Assembly: GCF_041146795.1 (NCBI RefSeq)
Contig: NC_135167.1
Location: 7,894,954-7,958,953, forward strand
Direction of reading: 5' to 3'
Origin: Maylandia zebra
Taxonomy: Eukaryota > Chordata > Actinopteri > Cichliformes > Cichlidae
DNA length: 64,000 nucleotides
Shown here: piece after piece, positions 12,301 to 24,573 of the stretch
How the letters are laid out: each line of letters opens with the position of its first letter
How positions within the stretch are numbered: the first letter of the stretch is position 1
Notes under the pieces: generated by a model
Told to the model about the DNA's origin: nothing
Databases searched by the model: none
The model's input: the letters and a program-made list of their open reading frames with translations, nothing else
Position numbers and translations under genes: made by a program

Positions 12301-15300
12301 GGGTATAGTTGTGATGATTAAAGAAAAGAAGGCCAGGGTTGCCGACAGGATGAACCAACTGCTCCATCTCTGAAATCTTTTCAATCTTCTTCAGGGTGTC
12401 CACTGAAAGCTTGGAGCTATCAGGAGCGCACTGAAGAAGAAAAAAGTGCTCTATTTAATAGAGCTTCATACCACGTGTGGCCCCATTTACCCCTTGAAGA
12501 TGTGAAGCCTTTTGTTTTCTCTTGCTGCATATGAAAACTTTACTCTGATAATGCTGTCGGAGTAACCATTTAAAATTCAAAAGCTGTTATAGGATCAGTG
12601 AATTAGGAGAAAATCATGTCTCTAATTTCCAAGTTACTTGTTTCAAACAAGTTTAATACACTCGATTTATTTGGCAATTTAATGAGGCCTGTGTTTACCA
12701 AAAGATATAGCTAAAAAGATCAGGCCACTTTGTGCTTTTAAGTATAATTACGCAGTTGGTTTGAAAGATATCAGCCATAAAATACATGAATCTTTGTGTA
12801 GTGGCACTGTTTGTTACACTTTTCTCTTCAGACCAGTTTAAATGTCTCATACCGTCCTTGGTCTGTCCATTTGGTCTTTTTTGTAGCCATTGAAAGGAGA
12901 GTTTTCGAAGATTTTGTTGATGTCTTCAATCGTGTAGACACAGACAGCACTCATCCCCCTGCAGGGAGACTCATAGTCAGCAGGTTTGTCTGACACATTT
13001 AAAGCAAAATGGCTGGAAAAACAAAAACAGCTGACCATACAGACTGAAAAAAGGGGAAAAATAAACAGAACATGGCTTAAAACTACAGAGGACATAAAGT
13101 GTCACCTGACCAAATAAATCTAAGTTAAATCGTAAAAGCACTATGAGGGTGGCATTTTTTTCTATTACAATTTTCCCAAGTTCCTGTGTTTTACTTCTGT
13201 GTAAAAATTCCAAATCAAGCAGCCAAATCATTCTGGTTTAAACCTTTGGTTACTGGTTTAACATCCATGTGATGTTAAACCAGTCATGATCATATTTTGA
13301 AAAATAAAACAGCACATGACTCAGTTACACAAACACTGAGTCATAAAAACAGACAATAACTGTATTATAACTATTATTTCATGTTAAATCAAATGTAGAA
13401 ATGTGAATAATATTACCATAATAATGACATATATTAACTATGATAGAGTAGAAGCATCAAAATCAATGATAATAGTCCTACCATTCATTTCTAAAGAGTG
13501 CATAAATCTTTGTATCCTGCCATCGATCTGCATCCACAGTGGAAACATCCACCAGCTCAGAGAAATGCTGTTTTCTCTCCTGATCTCCACAGAAGAGCCT
13601 GGCATTCATCTGGGATGTCCAAGTAAACTGCAAGTTGTTCTTAGGACCACCAACATCTGTCTAGAAGCAATGGACAGTCAATCATTATGTATTTATGTTT
13701 ATTTATTTATTTTTTATTGTTGGTGGCACTTAATACAAATTTTCAAACTATTTTGGTCTTACCATGCAAACCTGGGTCACAAAGGGGAGCCACATTTCAC
13801 TGAACAGTCCAGTGTCTTCGGTTTTCTCCTTATAAAAGCCATAAACTCTGTTCTGGGAGGGATCCTCTTCACGTTTGCTGAGCACCAATCCTACATAATG
13901 CTGCTCTAAACATTGAAAGAGAAATATTTATTTGTCTCCAAACATTCATAGTGATGTGATTTCACTAAATAAGGTCTCTCCGGCTCTAACTTTATGAAAA
14001 TACCTTTATGGTGGTTCTTTGGCCCCACTCTTGCTTTACCAAATTTGTGAATGCCAACAGATTCAACAGATCCATCAGATCCAGAGCGTGTTATGTAGAG
14101 ATCTGTACTTTGTTCAGATTCTGGAACAAACAGTGGCAAATTGAGGTTTTATAGGGATGTACAAACAGGGAGAAACTAGTTCAATATTATAGTAATAGGG
14201 AGAAGAAGCAACCTTTAAAAGGGACTGATTTAAATAAAAGATGTTAGTAGTTTTGACAAAAGTACAGACTATCTGTAAACACACAAGAAGGATTAAAATT
14301 ACAGACTCATAGAAAAAGGTGAATGAGGAAGGAGGGATTCATCAGCAGATTTATTCAAAAGCATCTTGTGTGTAAAAAACTCACCTGCAAGGGCCGACAG
14401 GTCACCCTCATTTATGTTAAATGAGCTTATATCTTTTATATCCTTGCATATCGGTGACTGCTCTGCCAAATTCTATTAAAAAGAAAGAGCAGTTTATCTT
14501 AATTTATCCCAACTAATGTACATCACAGATGATAAACATGTATAGCCAACACCCTGTATCTAACAGATAGTTCAAAAAATTATAAAGCAAAAACAAATAT
14601 GGCTAAACAGGAAGTGCTGTGATGTATTTGCTTTGTTTGCAGAAGAGGGCTGTTTCACTTAAACCAGAAGTAGCTTCGCTTAGTATCAACCCTGAGCAGA
14701 AACAACACAACTACCAGTTCCTAGTATTATATCAGTTCTCTGTCACAGTACTCTGTCCTACCGAGTTACAGCAAACTGTTTCATCGTCAGTGGTTCCACA
14801 CACAAACAACTGGTTAGCATCTTCCATAAGGTGGGCCAAAGTGATGTTATAGCTGCAATCCTAAATAACAAGATTGTTGTTAGATTTTTTGAGTGTTCAA
14901 ACAATACAATTTAACAAACTACTTAATTTTGCTCTGTTTATCTGTTCACTGCTTACTTACATCACTGTTGCAATTCTCCAACCGCATACGTCTTTGATTC
15001 TGTGGAAATACATAATGCATGACTATTACTTTCCCATGATATTAATATGAAGATCCATTTATTTCAGAGCATTCAATACATTAATTTAGTGTGATTATAC
15101 AGCTATGTTCTACCTTTTTCTGGTTTTTAATGTAGGTATTCAGGTATGTTTTTCCAACAGCTAAGACAGTGTCCGGTTGCTCTTTTAGAAAAATCCGCAC
15201 CGGTGGATCATGAGGAAGATCTAACCTATTCATTGCAGCTTCTAGAATTAAGAATAAAAAACAAACAAACATATATTAAAGGATAAACACAGCCAATGAT

Positions 15301-17422
15301 GTAAAATTGCCAAGCACAGCACAAGGACAAAATGTTACTGTACACATGTTTATACATGAATAACCTGTTCTCAGTCCGTCTGGTCCTGCCTGGAACATCT
15401 CCCAATATCTATAGCATGTACCACAATGAGGCTCAACAGTTAACCCATTTATGTAGTATAGTGCTGCCACTAAAGTCATATATTTTTTGTTTTTAATTAT
15501 TTTTTTCCCGTCATCCTGAGAATGAATCCTAAACCCTTTGGGGATCCATTTTTGTTACTTTGTTACGCCCTCACCCACATTACAGAAATCAGAATGTGAG
15601 AGTTTTAGGTTTTTACTGTAATAAACTTGCTAATATAAGCTTTTAGTTATAAATATTACGTTTATTCTGTGTTTAAAGGTGAAGGTTTTCTTTTTGTTTC
15701 AAACTATTACTTTTGTAATCTGAGAAGAAAAGTACACATCAGCAGATGTTAGTGCTTACTGAAAGTACAGGGCGTTGACCTGATGTTAATCAACTGACTG
15801 AAGCAATTTTTTGGTTGTATGTAATCAAAAGAGCAATGGTCTCATACGAAATAAAATGATATAAATGTTAATATTATATAATATATTAATTAGCTAAACC
15901 CAGTATGAACTCTATCAAACCCCTGAAACTGGAGAAGCTAAATGGAATTCAGTGTAAGTGTCAAAACGTGGTGAAAAAGTCAATAATTAAACTTCCACTA
16001 ATTGAAACCCTAACGTCTTTATTCTTTTACATGCCTTCCTTTGTACATAGAACCTTTTAAACATTTCTTTAAATGGATGCAACTCTTTATTTCATGGGAC
16101 ACTTGACCAGCAAACAATGTTATGAAAATATAAATTAAAGCAACAACACATAAATATAGGAAATTAGAACAAACAAAGAACATTATCAAAGTCCAGCTTA
16201 GTAACACAATTTGCACTCTGCAGCTACAGAATTCTTTATAAGTGCTTTGGGCTCAAACACACTTGTCCCATAAACAGGAAGCAAATAAGACTTTGATGTC
16301 CGACCAAGTTGTAGAATTTGGGCACCCAGCATAAGCAGCAAGTGATAGCAACTTACATAGATAAGAAGGAAATGTATCAACATGGCTTTGGCTTTCTTAC
16401 CACGATTGAGCAACTTCGTGGTATACAATGATGTCTGCAGCTGTTCAAAAACAGCCAGACGTTCCTCAAGTTTGACTCAGAAGAGCCTAAAACATCTGTG
16501 TAAAGATTCTCTTTACATGTTAACATAGCATTCCAGGTGTTATTTGCAAGTATAGAAGAAAAAACTAAAGAACAGGGGGCCTAAAACTGAACAGCGTAGG
16601 AGTCTTTCTGAAAAAACCAGGAAACTTAACGTCTGTCCATCCAAAGCCACGTGTAGACCCTTTTTTAGGGGTGCACAACCACCCCCTAAATTTCATCATA
16701 TCGTCCCTAAAGATAACTTTAGCATAGGTAGTAATAATAATGCAGTTATAGTATTATATTCTGACATTGTATTCTAATGTTATGTTAACAGTGTGCCTTA
16801 TCATTATTAAATAAGACTTTTTTTGCAACAGCTGGAGAGACGAACATGAAGATATTTCATGACAAGTATCAGTGTTGGAGACTTAAAACACACTTTACCT
16901 GAAACATCCCAAAAGTGCAAACTATTCTCATAATACGGAGACATTGCTGGGGGCGCTGTCATCAAGTGATTGCTTATGTAGCCCCCCAATAATGTAAAAA
17001 TATACATTTATGTGCATTTTTTTCTATATAGCGTCAGAGATTATTAGGCAATGATGATCTTCTGAGCCATATGTATGGTGGACACACACTTTAACGGGAT
17101 TGAATAATACCTACTGTACTTTTGAAAGGAATATGTCGTGTTTTTGTCCTGAATCACAATGATTCATATTGATTATAGTCATAGACTATAGACTTTAATA
17201 GACGTAAAGTATGCCAGGAAGTCACTTAACATGATTGAGAAGATTTTCCCGATTTTCGGCTTTATGACTCATGTTTACACTATGTTTTATCTTAGCTAAA
17301 AAGAGAAAAAAAAAACATTTCCTACCTTTCTCTGTGAATATCATCCTCGGAGAACGATCGTTTCCCACAGCCAGACAACAAATGTGTAAAAAAAATAGAC
17401 ATGCCACTAATGAGAACCTCAT
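3392..17422 (-). CDS. Semaphorin-7A-like gene A (14 exons)
   Basis: Secreted or GPI-anchored semaphorin; the mammalian family member signals through integrin beta-1 and plexin C1 in axon and immune biology. Coding exons, 5' to 3': 17326-17422, 15114-15241, 14961-14999, 14762-14860, 14385-14472, 14004-14120, 13763-13905, 13482-13660, 12853-12958, 12235-12430, 10926-11041, 10554-10699, 6003-6058, 3392-3747. All junctions read GT-AG, phases agree, and the sum is 1866 nt (621 aa; human SEMA7A is 666). Residues 1 to about 20 form a signal peptide. The sema domain fills most of residues 30-435. The PSI exon covers about 437-485 with DTCQDCMLSRDPYCGW. Exon 14 (504-621) has an Ig domain with C519 and C563 and the Sema7A-like motif SSRHAQYSW. 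The tail VIWVCVMMALIKSLSF is hydrophobic, as in GPI proteins. Introns hold a hAT MITE, a foldback repeat and another repeat. The first exon begins only about 45 bp from a hAT fragment. Orthology to true sema7a versus a lineage-specific paralogue is not settled. Confidence 0.85.
7933..8559. mobile_element. Foldback repeat with 13-bp flanking duplication
   Basis: Two arms of about 150 bp lie in inverse orientation (about 7970-8120 and 8416-8563) around a 300-bp centre. Both contain the familiar fish repeat phrase 'gaagcttctcggatgagagg' or its inverse. The element is bracketed by ATTCTTTGTTGTT at 7920-7932 and 8560-8572, a 13-bp direct repeat that looks like a target-site duplication. Such a length fits target-primed insertion better than a cut-and-paste transposase. 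It sits in intron 12 of gene A. Family not assigned; a Penelope-like origin is a guess. Confidence 0.65.
9194..10189. mobile_element. hAT-type MITE, 996 bp
   Basis: An exact 8-bp duplication GTCATATT flanks the element (9186-9193 and 10190-10197). The ends start with CAG (CAGTGTTGG on the left, CAGAGATGGG on the inverted right). Eight-bp duplications and CAG ends are hAT hallmarks. The inside carries runs of 'agtaattaattacttagttac' type near both ends and no transposase frame. It lies in intron 12 of gene A. Confidence 0.85.
11440..11850. repeat. Unclassified fish interspersed repeat
   Basis: Lies in intron 10 of gene A and ends with 'cactgggtcacacgaccc' and 'accgtgaca', a phrase I recognise from many fish repeats. 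No open frame or clear terminal repeats found, so borders are approximate. Confidence 0.4.
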
Positions 17423-17466
17423 CTTCCAGATCTCCAGGCACGATATTATAAGATGGATCTAATAGT

Positions 17467-18290
17467 TAGTGATGTGACGTTCTGTATCGAGGCTTCGAAG
17501 CTCGTGTCGAGTAATGGAGGGGGCGTTTCCGCGATGGGCGTATCGAGGCTTGCTTCATTTATGGGAGGAGCTGAAAATGATGACGTCCGAAGCCTCGCTG
17601 CCCGGCTGTACCACGTGACTGGTTCATGAAGTGGTTCGAACTTTGCCACGAGATATGACAGCGATATAGACCCCCCAGACTTCATTCAAAATGTGGGTGT
17701 TTGATGGAGAGTTGCGGTTAGTGAGAGTTTGGAGACAGTTTGGAGGTTTATGAGAGTGAGGAGAGAAAGTCAGGAGAGAATGGAGCCAGCTAAGAAGAGG
17801 AGGATGTCCTCCCCTGTGTGGGAACATTTTGATTTTATTCCTCCCAGCAAGGTATGTAACTTTCTACAGAAGATGTATTTTCATAATACTGATGGTGCAA
17901 TACAATTTATGTTAAGCTGTCTTGACTTTTGTACAAGGTGAAGTGTTTGCTATGTGCCAGGGAGCTGGGATATAACAACAACACCTCATCCATGCTTAGG
18001 CACTACAGAGCTTTGCATGAGAATAAGGGGAACACCGATTGTGGAGCAAGACCAGGTGAGCCATCAAATGCCATGATAATATAGCATGCAGTAATGTTAC
18101 TAAATGATATAACGATATTATACAACTGTAATAAGTTACGTGTGTGATATTTATATTTGTGCTTTGTCTTTATTGTCTTTCCTCAGGAGAACAATCTCCA
18201 ATAGATGAAGACCTGGTTAGCATGGTGATTGAGGACTCCCAGCCATTTAGCATTGTGGAGGATGCACATGTGACGACTGATAAACGTTAA
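17467..18290 (+). pseudogene. hAT transposon 5' fragment with BED zinc finger
   Basis: Three exons, 17780-17851, 17938-18055 and 18187-18290, join at GT-AG sites with matching phases into 97 codons. The product starts MEPAKKRR and has a BED-type finger: aromatic WEHF, then CLLC, then HYRALH (C-x2-C ... H-x4-H). BED fingers are DNA-binding domains at the N terminus of hAT transposases and ZBED proteins. The RNase-H-like catalytic core and dimerisation domain that should follow are absent, so this is a truncated transposon gene. The upstream part from about 17467 resembles a hAT end and its GC-rich leader. It lies head-to-head with gene A, its ATG 357 bp from that of the semaphorin. Whether it is expressed as a small BED protein is unknown. 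Confidence 0.7.
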
Positions 18291-18299
18291 AGTGAAATC

Positions 18300-18837
18300 T
18301 TAACAAAAGGATGCATGAATGTGACAGGTGAGACCTGGGTCTGGGAACCGCCCCTGGTAGGCGGGGCTGGGTTTTTCCTTATATGAGCACAGGTACAGGT
18401 AGAAAACTTGTAGTGGACCTCTTAGTGAAGGGGTAAATAAGTAGTGAAGTAAGGAATGCGTTACCATATTGGAAAGCCAGTCTGATTAGACTGAATGCAA
18501 AGTGGAAATGCCTTAAACAACTGTTTGTTTGTTTTTCGCATTGCTTGCTTATGGCCTCAGTTAGTCCAAAAAGACGATGACGCGGGGACCTTCTTGTGAT
18601 GGTCAGGTCTCCTTGGTTTTTCAGTCTGATCTGTCCCTCTTTTGCAATGTTCTGCTTGAGAACAACAAGGTGATGGACTTCTTACAGACCTCAGTAACTG
18701 ATGAGTGACTGATAGGAAAGGTTACCTATCAGTTTCCTATCGTGGTGGCTATGCTCAAATATTATATGTATAGCAAATCCACCTTCACTACATGAAACAT
18801 ATTTTTTCATTAACTAGTGTTAAAGTAATATTCTGTT
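18300..18837. other. Stretch without recognisable gene
   Basis: Between the BED fragment and a LINE piece. It includes a GC-rich phrase near 18340 and otherwise featureless sequence. A start reading 'tgtgacaggtgagacc' could be an LTR edge, but I found no partner, so I make no call. Confidence 0.4.
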
Positions 18838-19345
18838 ATCAGAATCAGCATACTTTATTAATCCCTCGGGAAATTACGTGGGTTACAGTTGCTCCAATAC
18901 AGTAACAGAAACAGACGAGACTATTTAACAATACAATATGTTACAGATTTACAAATGTAGGAAATTGCACAATATAGACAAATCACTCAATAATAAATAT
19001 CAATGATTTACTGAGGTATTTATGAATTAATATCAAGAATATTCACAGCAACATTACTGAGTAGAAAAGAGTGTGTGCAAAAAGGGTGTAACTATTGCAG
19101 TGTTTACATTGTATTAGATAGAGGAGTTGTACAGGGAGATGGCCACGGGCAGGAATGGTTTCCTGTGTCGTTCAGTGGTGCTTTTTGATCATCTCAGTCT
19201 CTCGCTGAACGTGCATCCCCACAACATTACTGGCCTTGCGGATCAGTTTATTTAGTCTGTTGGCATCAGCAACCTTCAACCTGCTCCTCCAGCATGCAAC
19301 AGCATAGAGGATAGCACTGGTCAAAGCAGACTCATAGAAAAATCT
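18838..19345 (-). mobile_element. L2/Rex-like LINE 3' fragment
   Basis: Minus-strand piece whose 3' end reads (reverse complement) GGGATTAATAAAGTATGC followed by GATTCTGAT. This is the same tail as the LINE at 22200-24695. Moving inward, the sequence encodes the end of the reverse-transcriptase ORF, with words like YESALTSAILYAV on the minus strand. It is 5'-truncated, as is usual for LINE copies. Confidence 0.75.
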
Positions 19346-19623
19346 TTATCTTTCTTAATGTAACAGTGCCATCCACAGCCTGGTTTGTGAAAGGAAGTGT
19401 TAGTGTTCTCACACTTACTGCACAACCTCATTAATAGTTTAATGTTTCTATCTGTATATACTATGAGCACTATATGCAGTTTACTTAAGTGGGTTTCTGC
19501 TTTTGCTGACACTTTAAAAAACGAAATAAAAACATTGTAAACCTATAAGTGTTCTGATTTTTTTTTCCCCCAAGTAGCTTCAGCTAAAACTTTCTTTTGG
19601 AAAGTTCTGCTGTAATCGAACTT

Positions 19624-20120
19624 CTTCTATTCAATTCAATTCAATAAAACTTTATTGATCCTGAAGGTTGACCCCGAAGGAAATTGGGTTAAGGCTGCCG
19701 ACCTTTGCCAGCGCCATCTTACCCTTCTGACCATACATACATGACACAAACATCACATGGGGAAGACAGGTCAGAGGTATAACAATGGAAAATGCACAAC
19801 ATGAGGAAAGATAAGGAGAAAAAAATAACTCCCCCCAGACTGAGCTCCAACAGGGAGATCAGTTTGAGAACAGAAAAAAACACCTCTGTACATAGCACAT
19901 GAAAAAAAAAACCCTCTTAATACACCAAAGAAACACATGACAAGCAACAGGGGTGGGTAAAGGGTGAGACACAGCCAATGTACACAGTGCATCCGGGCCT
20001 GCAGCATAAGCGCTGGTCTCCTTGATCCACCGTCAGCATCGGAGGGGAATAAGCGTCGAAGGCGTTTGGAGGGGGAGGGGGGATGAGTGTACATCTGCAT
20101 GTGTATATATGTCCAGAGTT
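19624..20120 (-). mobile_element. Retroposon 3' end with AATTC tail
   Basis: Starts with tandem 'attcaattcaattcaata' and 'aaactttattgatcc', the inverse of a LINE-type 3' end with a short tandem tail. The inner part has no surviving reverse-transcriptase frame that I can name. The right border is approximate. Confidence 0.45.
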
Positions 20121-21422
20121 CAGCTGAGACAGTGTTCTTCGCCCTGCCAGGCTAAGTAAACAGTCTTCCAGCTCCGTTTAGCTGTGTGCTCAGTGTGTCC
20201 TGTGCTTCTCCAATAAAGCCTAGTTAGTTCCTAGTTTCTCCTGAATGACTCCTAATCTGCCTGGCACATGTGCTCCATAACAACACCATGCTAAAGGTTT
20301 GTCTAAAATAGACCACTATATATATAAAAAAAAAAGGGTTTGCTATCATTGTGGATCAGCACTAGCATGAATGCAGATGAAAGATGTGAGGTGCCAAAAT
20401 GACCCTTTTCTTTATGGATGTTAACCAGGAGGTTCACATGGTAATGGTCTGTGTTTATATTGTGAGAGGTGTTTATTCACTTTATGGAGAATGAGACCCA
20501 GCAGCGCGTTTTTTGTGGTAACATGTTTGGACTTGTTTATCATCAGACACTAACATGAGAGACTTTGAAAAAGACAGACGCATGTTGTAAACATTTGCAG
20601 TTTATTTCCTTTAGTTTATATGTTGAAAAGATGGTTGAGATGTTTAGATGTGGTATTTTTTTGGACTCGCGTAACTGCAAAAATGTGATAAATTAAATCT
20701 CTTTTTGTTTTGTTTGTAGCTTCATTTGTACTGCCAGGTTAAGGATTTGAAAAGCAGCAACTTGCTTGCTATCCTAAAGCACTGTGAGGTCAAAAGTCTT
20801 ACCTTTCTACTTGGAATTTATGATCAGGTTTCACTCAAAAATAGGGGAAAAGTGTCTGAGTGTTTCTTCTCTTTATTAACCGAACTCTGAACAAACAGAA
20901 ACTGGGTCAGTGTTTGGAAATCTACATGAGCTAAGACACATGGCCGGAAATTTATAACATGCACTGTGTACATTCTGGCAGAATTTCAAATTACAGGAAA
21001 CAGATGCAACAGTTACAGGAAAGAATAAAAAAAAGGAATCAATCAATATTGATTGACATGCGTGCATGTACTGCATGCAACACTGCAATTAATTTCTAAA
21101 AATTACCACAGACAGCATTTTATACCATTGAACTTCAGCTTTTAATACTGTCAACAAGCCTGAGTCCAGCTGATATTCAATATATTTTTTCCATAAGAAG
21201 AAAAAAATGAATGAATTAGCCCCTCAAAAAAAGAAAAGCTTTGGAGCGTGGCTGTATAACTGCAGTTTGTTTTTTAATCTATCTCTCTTACACACGCTAA
21301 TGAATGCATTGGTGGCAATTGATCTCATCCAAGGACATTTGCGAAACCAGATATCAAAACTCTACAATAATGGCTTGCTCTACATCCCGAGCTGCAGCTC
21401 AAAGTATTAGAAGTAATAGAGT
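20121..21422. other. Intergenic stretch between genes A and B
   Basis: AT-rich, no gene recognised. It includes a phrase 'ctccaataaagcctag' near 20210 that could be an old LTR or polyadenylation region but has no partner. No tRNA or other RNA gene seen. Confidence 0.5.
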
Positions 21423-21428
21423 TTTATT
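21423..21428 (-). promoter_or_regulatory. Polyadenylation signal of gene B
   Basis: AATAAA on the minus strand, 76 bp past the stop codon at 21505. The position is suitable for the 3' end of the gene B transcript; not proven. Confidence 0.5.
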
Positions 21429-21504
21429 TTAGTTAAAAAAATAAAAATAAATTAAAGAATAATGAAATTTTTTTTTATAGTATCACAACTCTGAGGAACT
21501 AACA

Positions 21505-24500
21505 TCACAACATCTGAATCAGAACCACCATGAGACAAACCCAGATCATTGGCTTTGACTGTAAACCAACCACCTTGTTCCCCAGCTGTAGTTGGTACTG
21601 TGCCAGGATTTTCCTGTAACCCATTTCCTCTGATACACAGGTATGAGTTCCTTCCTGCTCAGGTCCCATGCTGTTGATCAAATAAAGGCAATGATCTGGC
21701 TTCCCGATGCAAGATGAAGAGTTTTGAAGGTGGTGCCAACTGTACTGAGCATGACGGGAGGATACTGGGCATTGCAGAATATGCTTTGCGTGAAATCTGA
21801 CAACATCTTTTTCTGGATTTGGAAATTCTGCGGAAAAAAACACAAGAACGCCCATTTAGCTTAGCCATGTTTTTGTTTTACATCTTTTTTTTTTTTTAAT
21901 TTCTGATTTCTTCTCACAAATCCAGTGCACTAAGCTCTTTGGGAAAATGGTTGAAACCTTTTTTTTAGGAAGCAATAGATAAGCCATCAGATTGAAAATG
22001 TATCAGTAAAAACCTTTCAAATGTCTCATTAAAAGTTTTGATAGTGTCAGAAATTTAATATAACCATGTGACTGCTGCTAAAACCCACATCTACATTCCA
22101 ACCAATAGGAAAACAACATGAAAGAGAGCATATCGTGAAAAAAAGAAGACAAAAAAAAGAAGACAAACCAAGATTTCTTCCAGTTGCTGGAATGCATTCA
22201 CAATAATAATAATAATGGATTGCATTTATATAGCGCTTTTTGAGACCCTCAAAGCGCTTTACAATACCACTATTCATTCACTCTCACATTCACACACTGG
22301 TGGAGGCAAGCTACAGTTGTAGCCAAGCTACAGTTGTAGCCACAGCTGCCCTGGAGCAGACTGACAGAAGCGAGGCTGCCACACATCACTTTCACTCAAG
22401 ACCAGGTTCAGAGGCAAATGAGGAGGCAAGGTTGCTGGACCAGATGGACTGAGTCCCCGTGTCCTCAAGGCCTGTGCCCCCCAGCTTTGTGGAGTCTTTC
22501 ATAAACTGTTCATGTTGAGTCTGAGTGTGCAGAGGGTCCCAGTGCTGACCCCCAGGATTACAGGCCTGTGGGCACTGACCTACCACATCAAGAAAATCCT
22601 GGGAAGACTCATCCTGGACCTACTCCGACCCATAGTCAGACCACATCAGAATCCCCTTCAATTTGCTTACCAGTCCTTACTCGGAAATGAGGACGCCATC
22701 ATCTCTACCTGCTCAATCGTGTCTACACCCATTTGGACCAGCCAGCGAGTGCTGCATAGGTCATGTTTTTTGACTTTTCCAGTGCATTCAACACCATCAG
22801 GCCGACCTTCCTGGGTGATAAACTAACAGCAATGCAAGTGGATGCTTCTCTGGTGTCTTGGATTTTTGATTACCTGACAAGAAGACCACAATATGTGTGG
22901 TCTCATTGTGTCTGACAAGGTAATCAGCAACACAGGGGAAACAAAAGGGACTGTCCTCTCCCCCTTCCTCTTCACCCTCTACACCACAGACTTCAGCCAC
23001 TGCACAGAGACCTGCTATCTCCAGAAGTTTTCTGATGACTCTGCAGTGGTTGGATGCATCAGCAGGGATGATGAGTCAGAGTACTGCGCTGTGGTCGACT
23101 CCTTTGTCATGTGGTGTGAGCAGAAACATCTGCAGCTCAACATGGGAAAGACCAAGGAATTGACTGTTGATTTTAGGAAGACCAGAAAACCCTTGACCCC
23201 TGTTTCAATCCATGGGGTCAACGTGGACATATAAATACCTTGGAGTACACATAGACAATAAAGTGGACTGGGTTAAAAACACTACTGCACTTTATAGGAA
23301 GGGCGAGAGTCGTCTCTATTTTCTGAGGCGGCCGAGGTCCTTCAACATCTGTCGGACAATACTCAGGATTTTCTACAATTCTGTTGTGGCCAGTGCTATC
23401 CTCTATGCTGTTGCATGCTGGGGGAGCAGGTTAAGGATTGCTGATGCCGACAGACTAAATAAAGTTATCTGCAGGGCCAGTAATGTGGATATGGAGCTGG
23501 ACTCCCTCAAGGTGGTGTCGGAGAGGCGGATGCTGTCCAAGATAAAGACAATGTTGGATAACACCTCCCACCCACTCCATGACACGCTGGCTAGTCACAG
23601 GAGCACGTTCAGTGAGAGACTGAGATTACCAAAAGGCACCACTGAACGACACAGGAAACCATTCCTGCCTGTGGCCATCTCCCTGTACAACTCCTCTATC
23701 TAATACAATGTAAACACTGCAATAGTTACATCCTTTTTGCACACACTCTTTTCTACTCAATAATGTTGCTGTGAATATTCTTGATAGTTATTTATAATTG
23801 CATCTGTCAACCCTGGATATTTATTATTTGGTGATTTGTATATATTGTGCTATTCCTTGTATGTTAACATATTGTATTGTTAAATAGTTCAGTCTATTTT
23901 TGTTAATGTTACTGTGCTGGAGCAGCTGTAACCCACATAATTTCCCGAGGGATTAATAAAGTGGTTGCTGGAGTACTTTTCTATGCTGTGGTGTGCTGGG
24001 GGAGCAGCACAGCAAAGAGGGACTCATCCAGGCTGGAGAAACTGATCAGGAAGGCTAGCTCTGTGGTCGGCATGAAGCTGGACACTCTGGTAACAGTGGC
24101 AGAGAAAAGGACACTGAAAAAACTGCTGGACATTATGAACAATGCTGGGCATCCTCTGCACACGGCCATTAACAACCAGAAGAGTCTGTTCAGTGACAGG
24201 TTGCTTCTCCCCAAGACAAGAACTAACAGACTTAAAAACTCCTTTGTCCCACACGCCATCAGACTGTTTAACTCCTCTCTGGAGGGGAGAGGGAGGGGAA
24301 ACAGGTGGACAAAGGAAGGGGGAACAACTAAGCTGTAGTGCCTCTTCACTTCACTGTGCAATACCTTTTGTGCAATACTTCTGTTAATAGTCAACGGTGC
24401 AATAGACTCCATACTTGAAATGTGCAATTCACTTGTATTTTCATTTTTATTCCTATTTATTCTATTTATCCCCTTCGTATATTTTATTTATATATGTATC

Positions 24501-24506
24501 TGTATT

Positions 24507-24573
<67 letters not shown>

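Noticed and set aside
19771..20100. 109-codon minus-strand open frame
   Set aside because: Lies in a retroposon-like fragment and shows no domain or codon pattern of a gene.
18316..20300. Possible LTR element edges ('tgtgacagg' and 'aataaagcctag')
   Set aside because: No matching second copy, no internal coding region and no duplication found.
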